From NCBI GenBank assembly GCA_016887505.1, contig CP069393.1, forward strand, positions 744,001 through 808,000: a stretch of DNA of 64,000 nt. The letters run 5' to 3'. The number at the start of each line of letters is the position of its first letter. Within the stretch, counting starts at the first letter, position 1. Below the pieces are notes generated by a model, which ran no database searches, was not told where the DNA came from, and saw only the letters and a list, made by a program, of their open reading frames with translations. Position numbers and translations under genes: made by a program. The stretch comes from Clostridia bacterium (GTDB lineage Bacteria > Bacillota > TC1 > UBA5767). Positions 35,488 through 44,963 of the stretch are shown here, piece after piece.

Positions 35488-36159
35488 TTAATCGATTTGT
35501 CTCCAACTTAATTGTTTTCCGGTCAGTGCTAGTACTTCGTCTGGTTCTACCATGACTGGATTGCCGACTCTTTTAAGGAGTTCAACATCCGTAATGCTGT
35601 CGCCATAAGCACATGCCTGTGACCAATCTTGTTCGTTTAGATTGAAATATTTTTCAATTACTTGGACTTTTTGTCTTCCCTCTACTATGGCTAGTCCTGA
35701 ATCTGCTCGGTATACATTATTGACAAAAGAAATCTTTGAACCAATAACATGGTCAATCTCTATATCATATGTGCACGATTTAAGTAGGTGTTCGTATGCT
35801 CCAGATAGAAGCACCGTGGTGAATCCATCTTTTCTTAATCTTCCTATTTCATCTAGCATGGAACTTCTAAGTAGTTTTCGTACTTCTTTTCCAGCTCGCA
35901 CCAAGAAGCTTTCTACCTCTTCTCCATTCATGCCATCGAAGATTCTATTGAATGCTTTTAAAGCGTGTGTTCTAAAGCCTTCTTTTATTTTCCTATTTCC
36001 AAACGATAGCTTATATACTCCATAATATGGCATTATCTGGGCCATGACTAAATAATATTTCACCTTGCTCTGCCCATCTTTCAACCAGAATTCCATCAAA
36101 AAAGGTAGGGTGTCTCTTGGAAACAGTGTCCCGTCAAAGTCTATAATAGCTAATTTCAT
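35488..36159 (-). CDS. HAD-superfamily (IB) phosphatase
   Basis: 223 residues from ATG 36159, with GGGGTGAGG upstream; an upstream in-frame ATG lacks a site and lies over the promoter. Motif I is DFDGTLFPRD at the N terminus, motif II VLLSGAYEHLL, and motif IV YGDSITDVELL. The cap resembles phosphoserine phosphatase-like subfamily IB. The substrate is unknown. It has its own promoter and a terminator before panB. Confidence 0.85.
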   Translation of the reverse strand: MKLAIIDFDGTLFPRDTLPFLMEFWLKDGQSKVKYYLVMAQIMPYYGVYKLSFGNRKIKEGFRTHALKAFNRIFDGMNGEEVESFLVRAGKEVRKLLRSSMLDEIGRLRKDGFTTVLLSGAYEHLLKSCTYDIEIDHVIGSKISFVNNVYRADSGLAIVEGRQKVQVIEKYFNLNEQDWSQACAYGDSITDVELLKRVGNPVMVEPDEVLALTGKQLSWRQID

Positions 36160-36192
36160 GAATGTTATCCTCACCCCATCTCTTATTATTAC

Positions 36193-36240
36193 ATGATAAG
36201 AGGCTACGAGGTTATTGTCAAACATCTTGTTAGGTACCTA
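36193..36240 (-). promoter_or_regulatory. Promoter of the HAD gene with a flanking palindrome
   Basis: Minus strand TTGACA (36216-36221) and TATCAT (36193-36198) are 17 bases apart. TAGGTACCTA (36231-36240), a perfect 10-base palindrome, lies just upstream of the -35. CTCTTAT/ATAAGAG (36180-36202) overlaps the -10 and could form a leader hairpin. Confidence 0.65.
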
Positions 36241-36425
36241 GTTTTACCATTCCTTCTATATTGTGTGTTAGTTGAGATGCGGTTCGCCGTATCATTCATA
36301 ACGGTAAAAATCATGCTCATATACTATATGGTAACTAGATAAAAGCACACAGGATATTGACTTGAATCCATTTTGTTGTTTCAATTCAATATTTCCCATT
36401 TATATTATGAATCCATATAATATCA
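36241..36425. other. AT-rich intergenic stretch without a recognisable gene
   Basis: Between the HAD promoter and the decayed cassette. I see no open frame with a ribosome binding site, no terminator with a T-run and no long repeat. It marks the left border of the GC-richer block. Confidence 0.5.
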
Positions 36426-37055
36426 CTAGCATTGGGTGTTATAACTCCAGAATAGCAGGACCGTGCTGACAAATCTGAACGCACCGAGACGCGTAAGAAG
36501 TATCGCGCGGGATACCGTCATCATGAGGATCATGGTCAGAGTACAGTTCTCAAGCAGTCTCTTACGCCTATCCTTCTTTTTGTTCTTGAACTCAAGTAGT
36601 GCAAACAATGGCTACCACTAGGAACTAGAAGAACAAATGCCAGGAAGACTTGGGCAATCAGGCTACCCAAGACCACATGCTTGACCTCATCCCTGCCCCT
36701 CAGCAATTTCTCACTTGCATCCTGACCAGAAGATGAATATCCTGTAGTGGTCTGAAAACTGAGATCAGCCAACTCGGCAGGACGATTTTCACATCCGATT
36801 CCGCAAGTTTCACATAGAAAAAACCAAACTGAAAGGGCAAGGCCATAAAGGTTAGCCCTTGAAAACCAGCATATCCCGCAGGATAAATACAAGACCCAGG
36901 GCAACAATATAGGCGGCCTTCATCCACCAGTTCCGGTCCATTAGACCCTGTTTTCGCATGGTATAGCCGAACAGCAGCAGTACCTGTTGGATGCGCCCAG
37001 TCCTAATTCAGAGCAACCAGAAAACCAGCAGGCCGCACAAAACAGACAATATCAT
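36426..37055 (-). pseudogene. Frameshifted membrane-protein gene, third gene of the DUF2975 cassette
   Basis: The expected start is ATG 37055, 7 bases after GAGGAGG and overlapping the HTH gene stop (ATGA). Its frame reads MILSVLCGLLVFWLL then meets TGA. The same frame continues with LLLFGYTMRKQGLMDRNWW and YIVALGLVFILRDMLVF, which look like real helices, then stops again. Further downstream the coding signal moves to other frames (FMALPFQFGFFYVKL; VVLGSLIAQVFLAFVLL). I read this as one integral membrane protein broken by several indels. The family is not recognised. Confidence 0.6.
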
Positions 37056-37264
37056 TCTTCATCCTCCTCATATACCAATAGATCTCCAGGCTGACAGTCA
37101 AGCTCCTTGCAGAGCTTCTCCAACGTCTGGAGGCACACAGCTTTGGCCTTATTGTTCTTGAGTATGGAAAGATTAGCATTGGTAATACCACCTCCGCCGC
37201 CAGATCCTTCAATGATTTTTTTCCTGGCCATCATTACATCCAGGTTGATTACGATTTTACCCAT
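37052..37264 (-). CDS. YozG-like HTH regulator with an internal compensated frameshift
   Basis: 70 residues. The ends fit the small Xre/YozG family: MGKIVINLDVMMARKK and GITNANLSILKNNKAKAV, then LEKLCKELDCQPGDLLVYEE. The middle reads IIEGSGGGGG. In another frame the same bases give SLKDLAAEV, the expected helix. Loss of two bases near 37222 and of one G near 37193 would explain this, and together they restore the frame. The HTH helix would be destroyed as it stands, so this is either a sequencing error or a dead gene. Confidence 0.6.
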   Translation of the reverse strand: MGKIVINLDVMMARKKIIEGSGGGGGITNANLSILKNNKAKAVCLQTLEKLCKELDCQPGDLLVYEEDEE

Positions 37265-37273
37265 ATCCGCCTC

Positions 37274-37749
37274 CTAGATGGTCAGGTCGTTTTCCTGCTT
37301 ATACTGGACCGCCCTATCAAAGAGCAAGGTCAGAACATCGACGCCATGAAAAAGGTGAAGACCACAATCATGATCATAATTGAATTAACCACGAACACTT
37401 TGGTCTGAAACAGAGCCGTTACCAGGAAGGTAAAAATGTCCATTCTAAGCAGCCGACGCACATTGTCCAGAATAAACACGTTCTCCATCAGGCAACTCTT
37501 AAAAATTTTCCTCAGTTCATTCAGTATCAGGAAAACCAAGATACCAACAATATAAAGGAAAATCAGGAAATACTTATACAATCCAGCACTATAGATAATG
37601 GGCATGTATCCAGACCCAATATCCACAGTGACAATGCCGCTTATAATCCAGGGCAAACCTGCTAGAACCACCAGGTTCATCAGTATCAGAAAGATGATTA
37701 GTGCATAGGTGATGGTAGAAACCGCCTTCAGTGAGATTCTTTCAATCAT
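37274..37749 (-). pseudogene. DUF2975 membrane protein gene, frameshifted near its 3' end
   Basis: Four hydrophobic segments fit DUF2975: TITYALIIFLILMNLVVLAG, LYKYFLIFLYIVGILVFLIL, IFTFLVTALFQ and SIMIMIVVFTFF. The open frame ends early after FMASMF (37330). With one base added near 37345 the frame continues as VDVLTLLFDRAVQYKQENDL to TAG at 37274, the typical family C terminus, 9 bases before the HTH gene. DUF2975-HTH pairs are common in Firmicutes. No good ribosome binding site precedes ATG 37749. Confidence 0.7.
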
Positions 37750-37826
37750 GGATGATTCACACGCAACACGGGTTGCGTCCCCTTTCGTTTTCTTGTCCTC
37801 ATCCCACCATGTGTATTCCTCTATTT

Positions 37827-37842
37827 CGATAATTTATTATCG
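37827..37842. promoter_or_regulatory. Palindrome upstream of the DUF2975-HTH cassette
   Basis: CGATAATTTATTATCG has perfect 7-base arms around TT. It lies 78 bases before the DUF2975 start and is a likely operator for the HTH protein. A second hairpin, ACGCAAC-ACGG-GTTGCGT (37761-37778), lies in the leader. Confidence 0.5.
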
Positions 37843-37911
37843 TTTAAGCATGTTTCTACCTGATATGCCCTCGTGTACCGCTGCATTGAACGCCGAACTA
37901 AACAAAAAATT

Positions 37912-37933
37912 GGAGGCCTCTTGCGAGACCTCC
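37912..37933 (-). terminator. Terminator of the PTS operon
   Basis: Minus strand GGAGGTCTC-GCAA-GAGGCCTCC: a 9-base stem (one T-G pair) with a GNRA tetraloop, followed by AATTTTTTG. It lies about 30 bases after the ptsI stop. Confidence 0.88.
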
Positions 37934-37964
37934 TAGGGTATATATTGCACGATAGTGCCAATCG

Positions 37965-39677
37965 CTATTTTCTGTTCTTATATTCATCCAATAGTTCAAG
38001 CACCTCATCCTGGTTTTTCATCTGTAGTGCCTTCTTGGCCAATGCTTTGGCATTCTCGTACTTCTGTTCAGATACGAAATGTCTTGCCTTCAACACACCA
38101 GACGCGCTCATACTGAACTCATCCAAGCCTAGTCCCAACAGGAGCGGAATAGACCTAACATCGCCAGCCATCTCGCCACACATGCCAACCCATTTCCCTT
38201 CCTTATGAGCCGCTTCAATAACCATGGAGATGAGTCTTAGGATCGATGGATTACACGTTTGGTACAAGTATGAAACTTTCTCATTCATCCTGTCCGACGC
38301 AAAGGTATATTGAATCAAATCGTTGGAACCGATTGAGAAGAAGTCTACCTCAGGAGCAAATGCATCAGCTAGTATTGCCGCTGAAGGAATCTCTACCATG
38401 ATTCCAGTCTTGTAAGTACTACTTACTTCCTTACCCTCCTCGACGAGTTCCTGCTCCACTTCCTGAAGAAGTCTTTTGGCCTCCCTGAATTCATCGACCG
38501 TAGCTACCATAGGAAACATGATATGCAGATTTCCAAACACGCTAGCACGGAGGAGTGCACGTAGCTGGGTCCGGAAGATATCCGGCATACTCATGCACAG
38601 CCGTAGTGCCCGAACACCTAGAAATGGATTCAATTCCTCATCCATTTTGAGATAATCCAGGTTCTTGTCACCGCCGATATCCAGTGTACGTATTACGACA
38701 GGCTTATTTCCCATCGATTCCAACACCATTCTGTAGGATTTTAGCTGCTCTTCCTCATTGGGCCAGTCACTTCTGCCCATGAACAAAAATTCAGTTCGGT
38801 ACAGTCCGATTCCCTCAGCACCGTGATCAAGCACCCTTTGAATATCTGCCGCCTTGCCAATGTTTGCGCTGATTTCAACCTGCTTATTATCCTTGGTCAG
38901 ACTTTCCTTATCCTTGAAGGTCTCCCAAATGGCTTTATTGCGCTCATGCTCTTCCGCAATAGCCTCGTATTCCTTGATTTCTTCTTCTGTCGGATTAGCA
39001 ACCACTCTACCGGACAGGCCGTCAAGAACAACCATATCTCCATCGTTTAAAGTTTCGAAGGCTACCTTAGTACCCACGACAGCAGGTATTTCCAGAATTC
39101 TTGCCATGATTGCCGTATGGCTCGTTCTTCCTCCAATATCTGTAATGAATCCCTTGACTAAACCTTTTTCCAGTTCAGCCGTATCCGATGGAGTAAGGTC
39201 TCTTGCGACCAATACCACTTCTTCTTCAAGAGAACTGAGACTGACCATCTCCTTGCCTTGGATATACATCAGGACACGTTTAGATACATCCTTCACATCC
39301 AGCGCTCTCTCCCGGAAATACTCATCTTCCATGGCCTCAAACATATCAACAAAGCTATCACTTATGGCCTGGAATGCAAAGTCCGCATTGATGTGCTCAT
39401 TCTCTATTCTACAAATGGTCCCATCCCTAAGTTCCGGATCCTTTAAGATTTCAATATGCGCTCCAAATATGGCCGCAGTATCTGCATCCGCATTCTTCTC
39501 AGTTTTAACTCGGAGCTTTTCCACGTCTGCGACACTTTTCCTAAGAGCCTCATCCAGTTTCTCTATTTCTTTTTTGACATCGGAAATGGTTTCCTTATTG
39601 ATTACCAGTTCAGCCTGGTTATGCTTAAAAACCTTTCCAATTACGATTCCATCACTAACGCCGATCCCTCGTATCAT
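37965..39677 (-). CDS. ptsI: PTS enzyme I (phosphoenolpyruvate-protein phosphotransferase)
   Basis: Starts the PTS phosphate relay by moving phosphate from PEP to HPr. It has 570 residues. The active histidine is in GGRTSHTAIMARILEIPAVVG (about 187), the PEP barrel has GLYRTEFLFM and the signature VDFFSIGSNDLIQYTFASDR, and the catalytic cysteine is in GMCGEMAGD. Last gene of the polyol PTS operon. A housekeeping copy may exist elsewhere. Confidence 0.96.
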   Translation of the reverse strand: MIRGIGVSDGIVIGKVFKHNQAELVINKETISDVKKEIEKLDEALRKSVADVEKLRVKTEKNADADTAAIFGAHIEILKDPELRDGTICRIENEHINADFAFQAISDSFVDMFEAMEDEYFRERALDVKDVSKRVLMYIQGKEMVSLSSLEEEVVLVARDLTPSDTAELEKGLVKGFITDIGGRTSHTAIMARILEIPAVVGTKVAFETLNDGDMVVLDGLSGRVVANPTEEEIKEYEAIAEEHERNKAIWETFKDKESLTKDNKQVEISANIGKAADIQRVLDHGAEGIGLYRTEFLFMGRSDWPNEEEQLKSYRMVLESMGNKPVVIRTLDIGGDKNLDYLKMDEELNPFLGVRALRLCMSMPDIFRTQLRALLRASVFGNLHIMFPMVATVDEFREAKRLLQEVEQELVEEGKEVSSTYKTGIMVEIPSAAILADAFAPEVDFFSIGSNDLIQYTFASDRMNEKVSYLYQTCNPSILRLISMVIEAAHKEGKWVGMCGEMAGDVRSIPLLLGLGLDEFSMSASGVLKARHFVSEQKYENAKALAKKALQMKNQDEVLELLDEYKNRK

Positions 39678-39786
39678 ATACGTTCACTCCAATCGAATCC
39701 AAACAGGGGCAAATTGCTCCCAGACACACTAGCGCAACTTATAGCGCCGCTCCAAGTGCAATGCACCCATAGTTACAGCGATTCAG

Positions 39787-40044
39787 CTAAATGACGTTGC
39801 GAATATAGTTTAAAAGAGTTTCCATGGATTCTTTTTCATTTTCTCCATCTGTGATGATATTGATTACCGTACCTTTGGTAATGGCCAGCGTCAAAATACC
39901 CAAAATGCTTTTGGCACTCACTCTTTTCTCATCCTTCTCAACAAATACTTCGCATGCCTGCTCAGAAGCAAGCTTTACGAATTCAGCTGCCGGTCTAGCA
40001 TGCAAGCCGGTTTCATTCTCAACCTTGATACTCATTATTTCCAT
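39787..40044 (-). CDS. ptsH: HPr phosphocarrier protein
   Basis: 85 residues. The phosphorylated histidine is in ETGLHARPAAEFV (about 18), and the regulatory serine region is SAKSILGILTLAITKG (about 49). It keeps the serine that HPr kinase modifies in Firmicutes. The first ATG has GGAGG 6 bases upstream, giving a slightly longer N terminus than usual. Confidence 0.95.
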   Translation of the reverse strand: MEIMSIKVENETGLHARPAAEFVKLASEQACEVFVEKDEKRVSAKSILGILTLAITKGTVINIITDGENEKESMETLLNYIRNVI

Positions 40045-40089
40045 GACAATCCTCCGATTTACTTATGATTAACAACTTGCGCTTCGTAC

Positions 40090-41013
40090 TTATCTCACTA
40101 CAACCTTTTCGATCATTTCGTCATACTCTTCCTTGCTGAAAATATCTGTTCCCTTTTGCATTACAGCAAGGCTACCGCAAGCAACCGCAATCCTAAAGGC
40201 TTCCATATTGTTTTTTCCTATGCTCTTACCGGTCAGATATCCACCTAAAAACGAATCCCCTGCTCCAACCGTATTGACCACATTTACGTTGATTGGATCA
40301 CTGTGGTAGATGACTTTTTCCGTGATAAATACTGCCCCTTCACCACCCAGGGTCAGCAGAACTGTACTCAGTCTGTTGCCTCTTATCAATTCAGCGCAAA
40401 ACTCCACACATTCCTCATTGTCGGCAAAACGCACATCATACGCCTGCTCCAGTTCTTCCTTATTGGGCTTAATGATGTCCGCACCTGCAGATATACCATC
40501 CTTCAGCTTAGCGCCAGACGTATCCAGTACGACTGTGGTCTTGTCCTTTACAAGCCTAATGATGTCAGCATACCAAGTGTCATCAGCTCCTCTGGGAAGA
40601 CTGCCCCCCAGAACCATATAATCGCTTTCTCCCGCAAGCGTGACCAGCTTGTAGTTGACCCTGTCGATGTCTGCTTCATTTAGCAGGAGTCCCGGCTCAT
40701 TCAAGTCTGTCGTTCGTTGATGCTTCGTTTCGTTTACTTTGACATTGGTTCTCGTCTTTCCTGCCGCTTGGTAAAAGGAATCTTCAATTCCTTTTTCTCG
40801 CAGGTAGGTCGTAAAGAGATCTGCATTGTCTCTTCCCAAGATACCCGTGGCTGTGGTTGCAACACCAAAGAAATTCAACACCTTGGATACGTTGATTCCC
40901 TTGCCGCCTACCGTTTCCACAACTTCCTTAATTCTATGCACTTCTCCCAGTACGACTTCATCCAAAAGGATCGATTTATCGATAGCCGGATTCAAAGTTA
41001 CTGTAGTAATCAT
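40090..41013 (-). CDS. fruK: 1-phosphofructokinase (PfkB family)
   Basis: 307 residues. N terminus ITTVTLNPAIDKSILLDEV with GGKGINVSKVL is typical of the FruK/LacC group; the ATP site and catalytic aspartate are in NTVGAGDSFLGGYL. Fructose-1-phosphate is the best guess for the substrate; tagatose-6-phosphate kinase is the main alternative. It starts 3 bases after the dehydrogenase gene. Confidence 0.87.
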   Translation of the reverse strand: MITTVTLNPAIDKSILLDEVVLGEVHRIKEVVETVGGKGINVSKVLNFFGVATTATGILGRDNADLFTTYLREKGIEDSFYQAAGKTRTNVKVNETKHQRTTDLNEPGLLLNEADIDRVNYKLVTLAGESDYMVLGGSLPRGADDTWYADIIRLVKDKTTVVLDTSGAKLKDGISAGADIIKPNKEELEQAYDVRFADNEECVEFCAELIRGNRLSTVLLTLGGEGAVFITEKVIYHSDPINVNVVNTVGAGDSFLGGYLTGKSIGKNNMEAFRIAVACGSLAVMQKGTDIFSKEEYDEMIEKVVVR

Positions 41014-41016
41014 GGC

Positions 41017-42276
41017 TCACCTGCCAAAATTTTCCAGTACGAACTTCTCTGCTTCGAGAGACCATATCCTATTGCTTTTATCCAATATGCTCTCCAGTTC
41101 CTTGTATCTGGCATCTTCCGCAGCCAGGTCAGAAAAGTCCCTGATGTCGATAAGCGGCATCTCTATGTGAGGATAGATGAGCTTCTTGCCTCCCGGGATC
41201 TTCGGAAGATTGAGAACCGTCTCCGGCACGACTTCCAAGCCTCCCACATGGGTAATCATGACTGCCGGGTTAATAACATCCTTGGCCGTCAGATTTAGCG
41301 ACTCCCTCATGTCATTGGTACTCCCCCCCGTGGTACCAATGACATGGGTGCCGATATAGTGGACATTGTAGAAATTGAATTCTGCCTTGAACTTGGAGTC
41401 CGTCGGGCCTGCAAAGAAATTGAGACAACCATCCTTGCCCAGAATATCGTCAGCCAGCGCGATGACACTTTTTACCGGTGCATACACGTAAGCGTCATCA
41501 AAACCAGTTCCCTCAGTCAAATCCATCAAGTATGCAACCGGATCGTCCAGTTCATTGGAGTTAATGTAAGCCAGTTCAACACCGTTCTTTGCCGCCTCTT
41601 CCACGGTCAGTACTTTCTTGGCCGTAGCCAGTCTTTCCTCATTGATATCCACTACCACGACCCGTCCGGGTCTTCTGTCACTGTGGATGATATAGTCTAT
41701 GGCACCGAGTCCCATGGGGCCAGCCGCTGCCAACAGCGCCAGATTTCCGCCTTCCTTAATGCCCATCAGATGCTGATAGGTATAGGCTTCCATATGGTAG
41801 TTTGCATGGTACGCCCCAATGATGCAGGACATGGGTTCAGCCAGTGATGCATTGGAATATGATTCTCCATCGTATTTTAGCAAACATCCAAACTCAATAA
41901 ATTCCCAGGGAATAATGCAGTATGTGGTATTGCCGCCACAGAATTCGTAAGAATAGCCTGGTGCATGAGGCGTGCCCTGGTAATAGAGTGCGGGTTGGAT
42001 GGTAACCTTCTCGCCAACATCATATTTTTCTTTCCACATATCACCGATTTCCACAATCTCACCAGCAAATTCGTGGCCAGTAATGATTGGCTTCTCAGAT
42101 ATGGTTTCCGGAACCCTTTTATGGTCCTTACCTAGAATTGCCGCTTTGTATGTGGACATGCAGATACTGTTGGATACAACCTTGATCAGTATCTCCTTGT
42201 CAGAAATCTCAGGTAGCTCGAAATCCTCTACCCTGATATCATTTGCTCCATATAGTCTTGCTGCTCTTGCTTTCAT
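41017..42276 (-). CDS. Zinc-dependent alcohol dehydrogenase, sorbose-1-phosphate reductase / YggP-like
   Basis: 419 residues, long for the family and matching the SorE/YggP group. GroES-like N-terminal domain with GHEFAGEIVEIG, and a Rossmann domain with LLAAAGPMGLGAIDYI. The E. coli homologue yggP also lies next to a mannitol-type PTS. It probably oxidises or reduces a phosphorylated polyol or ketose delivered by the PTS genes around it. It overlaps the IIA gene by 4 bases. Confidence 0.82.
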   Translation of the reverse strand: MKARAARLYGANDIRVEDFELPEISDKEILIKVVSNSICMSTYKAAILGKDHKRVPETISEKPIITGHEFAGEIVEIGDMWKEKYDVGEKVTIQPALYYQGTPHAPGYSYEFCGGNTTYCIIPWEFIEFGCLLKYDGESYSNASLAEPMSCIIGAYHANYHMEAYTYQHLMGIKEGGNLALLAAAGPMGLGAIDYIIHSDRRPGRVVVVDINEERLATAKKVLTVEEAAKNGVELAYINSNELDDPVAYLMDLTEGTGFDDAYVYAPVKSVIALADDILGKDGCLNFFAGPTDSKFKAEFNFYNVHYIGTHVIGTTGGSTNDMRESLNLTAKDVINPAVMITHVGGLEVVPETVLNLPKIPGGKKLIYPHIEMPLIDIRDFSDLAAEDARYKELESILDKSNRIWSLEAEKFVLENFGR

Positions 42277-42809
42277 TTCAATACCCCCACATTTGTAAAC
42301 AGATTATAAATTTCCTCTGCATCCTCTATTGTAGCTATTTCCTTCGCTTTTTCTGCATCCTGGAAGATACCTGCTATGCTGCCCAATATGGTCATGTGTT
42401 CATCGCCCTTACCAGCGATACCAATTACGATATACGCTACATTTCCTTCACCGAAATCAACACCTTCCGGATACTGCAGAACCACGATTCCAGTTTCTTT
42501 GATGAAACCGGCTGCTTCGCCGATACCATGAGGAATCGCAAGATGGTTGCCTATATAGGTAGTAATCAGCTCTTCTCTTTCTGCCATGGCTGGAATGTAA
42601 CCTTCTTCAACGTAGCCGCTATTCATTAGGAGCTCACCCGCTCTTTTTATGGCATCCCATTTGCCTTCAGAAGAAAGTCCAGTTATCACATTCTGGGTTA
42701 GCAACACTGAGTTCTCTTTTACTTCCTCTACTCCTGCCGATTCCACCTGGTCTTTTCCACTAAAGGCATTACCGATCTTTTTTAGTTTTCCTCCAAATAT
42801 GCTAGCCAT
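42273..42809 (-). CDS. PTS mannitol/polyol-type enzyme IIA
   Basis: 178 residues. The phosphorylated histidine is in GNHLAIPHGIGEA (about 91), and ELITTYIGN and VAYIVIGIAGKGDEHM are typical of the mannitol-fructose IIA family. It has about 25 more N-terminal residues than stand-alone MtlF. It lies 13 bases after the PRD regulator. Confidence 0.9.
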   Translation of the reverse strand: MASIFGGKLKKIGNAFSGKDQVESAGVEEVKENSVLLTQNVITGLSSEGKWDAIKRAGELLMNSGYVEEGYIPAMAEREELITTYIGNHLAIPHGIGEAAGFIKETGIVVLQYPEGVDFGEGNVAYIVIGIAGKGDEHMTILGSIAGIFQDAEKAKEIATIEDAEEIYNLFTNVGVLK

Positions 42810-42822
42810 TTCAAATCTCCCT

Positions 42823-44931
42823 CTAAATTCTCTCCAACAGTCTTCTGTAAATCTCTGACAAAGTATCCTTCAGCTCTGTTTCTTCCCCATTCAAGATTGC
42901 ATGAACCAATTCCTTAGACTGCACTAACTGCCTGCTGAATTCACTAACCACATCAATCTCAATGGCACTTGCTTCCTGCGGGGCAATCAGAACCACAACA
43001 GTTCTGACGTCTTTCCCCTGATGTGTAAGCGGTAGCTCTACACTCACCGTTCCACAATACAAGCCTGTTACTTCTTCAGCCTTGCAATGTAAGAAGGCTA
43101 GTTCGTGATCTTCCAGTATGATGCTGCCCAGTTCTTCCCGTCTCATCAGGCTTAAATACACGTTCTCTCTTTTTTCTTCCTCAAAATACCTTTCAATGTA
43201 TTCCCGTAACACTCCTTCCACTGAAGCCTCTCTCGAGTAGTCTTTCGTAGCGTGTTCCAGGAAGTTTATGATTGCTTGACCGTACTCGGTCCTACGCTTT
43301 ATGCTTTCAATCAGGTCCTCTTGTGATATGGCCTTGTCATCACTTTTTGCAATTCCCTTACTATCGCTCTCCAGATAATCCTCAATGGGAAGCGTAACAA
43401 TTGCGTTCTTCAGTCGGTTGGCATCCTTTTCAGAAAGCATCGGTGATACTACAATCACCGGCAATTCTTTGTACTCCAGATCGACTGTCGATATGATCAG
43501 GTCTGCTCCGCTTACTTTAACCTTTTCCTCATTGATTTCGATTACTGAAAGAATGTCTACTACATCGATTTCCGGCACTTCCTTTTCCAAGCGAATAGCC
43601 AACATTTTCGATGTTCCTATTCCCGTTGTACAGGTCACGATGGCCCTGGGTCTTCTTCTCGTAAGCCCCCTGATTCTCTCAACTGCTGCACCAATGTGCA
43701 TGCATATGTAGCCGGTTTCTTCCTCAGGGATTGGCTGCCCTAAATAGTCTTCCAGCGGTTTTTGTGACGTAAGTGCAAATTCGAAATAGGCCGGATACCT
43801 CTTCTTTATGTCCTCTAACAGTGGGTTTCTTATTTCCAAACCCATTTTCATCCTGGCCAGCATGGGTCTCAGATGGACAATCAGCCCATTGTACAGCTGT
43901 CCGTCTTCGTTCAGACTAAGTCCCGTCAATTCTTCTGCTTTGCCAATAATTGTATTGGTAATCCTTATGGCATCAATGTTCGGCAATTCGTTTTCGAAAT
44001 TGTTACTCTCCACATCCTTCATCCGAGAACCCTTGATATGCATGGTGATGTATCCACCTTCATCCTCCGGCATATCCAGTCCGTATTCTTTTTCGATTTC
44101 CTTTAAGATAAGATCTGCTAATGTATATTCATCACTCTGTTTCAGTTCCTTAAATACATCCTCATTGATAGTAATTTTCTCATCATTTTTTACACGTTCA
44201 ACAGCCAGTACCAGGTGAACGATGAGCCCCAGCTTAGAGCTGTCCGCTATGGGATAGTCATGTTCATCGATTACCTTGTTCACAATGGTTTCCAGGTCCA
44301 TGAGCTTATCCGGACTGATCAGGTAGAGCAGTCTTTGGATGGCCTGGCTTTTAGCACTAATATTCTGCTTTCTTCCATATAGTTCTTTGCGGATGATGTT
44401 CAGGACCTGCTTTTTCGATAAGTGGTCATAAAAGACATTGAGGAGCAGCTGCCGTTTGGCTGTTTCGGATCCTACGAGCTTAATGCCTGACCCAGGTTTT
44501 CTTTGGATCGAAACATCCTGTTCCTTAAGTCGTTCCTCAAGTTTATGCAGGTCCTGACTGATGGTCGCATCAGATACATCCAGCAGGGAGGAATAGTAAT
44601 ACTGCTTCGATTCCTCCTCCGATTGAATCAGGTCCAGCAGCATTATATCCTGCCGTTCCTTTGAAGTGTATGCCTTGTACACCGTTACGTTACCAAGCTC
44701 ACTGATCAGATCATTCTTTTCTTCCTGGTTCCCCTCAATCCGAATACCGTATCTACTCTTCTTAATGAGTTCCAAGTTTCTATCTGATAGCCACTCCTCG
44801 ACTGTATCCATTTCTCTAAGGACTGTTCTGCCACTTACCCCGATTTGTTTCCCAATTTCCTCATATGTGACATAGTCAGCCTGTTGAGCCAGAAAAGCTA
44901 TGATTTGTTTACTTCGTGAGCTTAGCAACAT
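42823..44931 (-). CDS. PRD-containing PTS-controlled transcriptional activator (MtlR-like)
   Basis: 702 residues. Order: DeoR-like and Mga-like helix-turn-helix domains (ITYEEIGKQIGVSGRTVLREM), PRD1 (about 175-280), PRD2 (about 290-395), an IIB-like domain with IVTCTTGIGTSKMLAIRLEKE (about 410), and a C-terminal IIA-like domain (about 555-695). Phosphorylation of PRD and PTS-like domains couples its activity to sugar flux. It very likely controls this operon. Confidence 0.92.
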   Translation of the reverse strand: MLLSSRSKQIIAFLAQQADYVTYEEIGKQIGVSGRTVLREMDTVEEWLSDRNLELIKKSRYGIRIEGNQEEKNDLISELGNVTVYKAYTSKERQDIMLLDLIQSEEESKQYYYSSLLDVSDATISQDLHKLEERLKEQDVSIQRKPGSGIKLVGSETAKRQLLLNVFYDHLSKKQVLNIIRKELYGRKQNISAKSQAIQRLLYLISPDKLMDLETIVNKVIDEHDYPIADSSKLGLIVHLVLAVERVKNDEKITINEDVFKELKQSDEYTLADLILKEIEKEYGLDMPEDEGGYITMHIKGSRMKDVESNNFENELPNIDAIRITNTIIGKAEELTGLSLNEDGQLYNGLIVHLRPMLARMKMGLEIRNPLLEDIKKRYPAYFEFALTSQKPLEDYLGQPIPEEETGYICMHIGAAVERIRGLTRRRPRAIVTCTTGIGTSKMLAIRLEKEVPEIDVVDILSVIEINEEKVKVSGADLIISTVDLEYKELPVIVVSPMLSEKDANRLKNAIVTLPIEDYLESDSKGIAKSDDKAISQEDLIESIKRRTEYGQAIINFLEHATKDYSREASVEGVLREYIERYFEEEKRENVYLSLMRREELGSIILEDHELAFLHCKAEEVTGLYCGTVSVELPLTHQGKDVRTVVVLIAPQEASAIEIDVVSEFSRQLVQSKELVHAILNGEETELKDTLSEIYRRLLERI

Positions 44932-44963
44932 AAGGTACTCCCTCTACTAGTAGTTTCTTCTTA

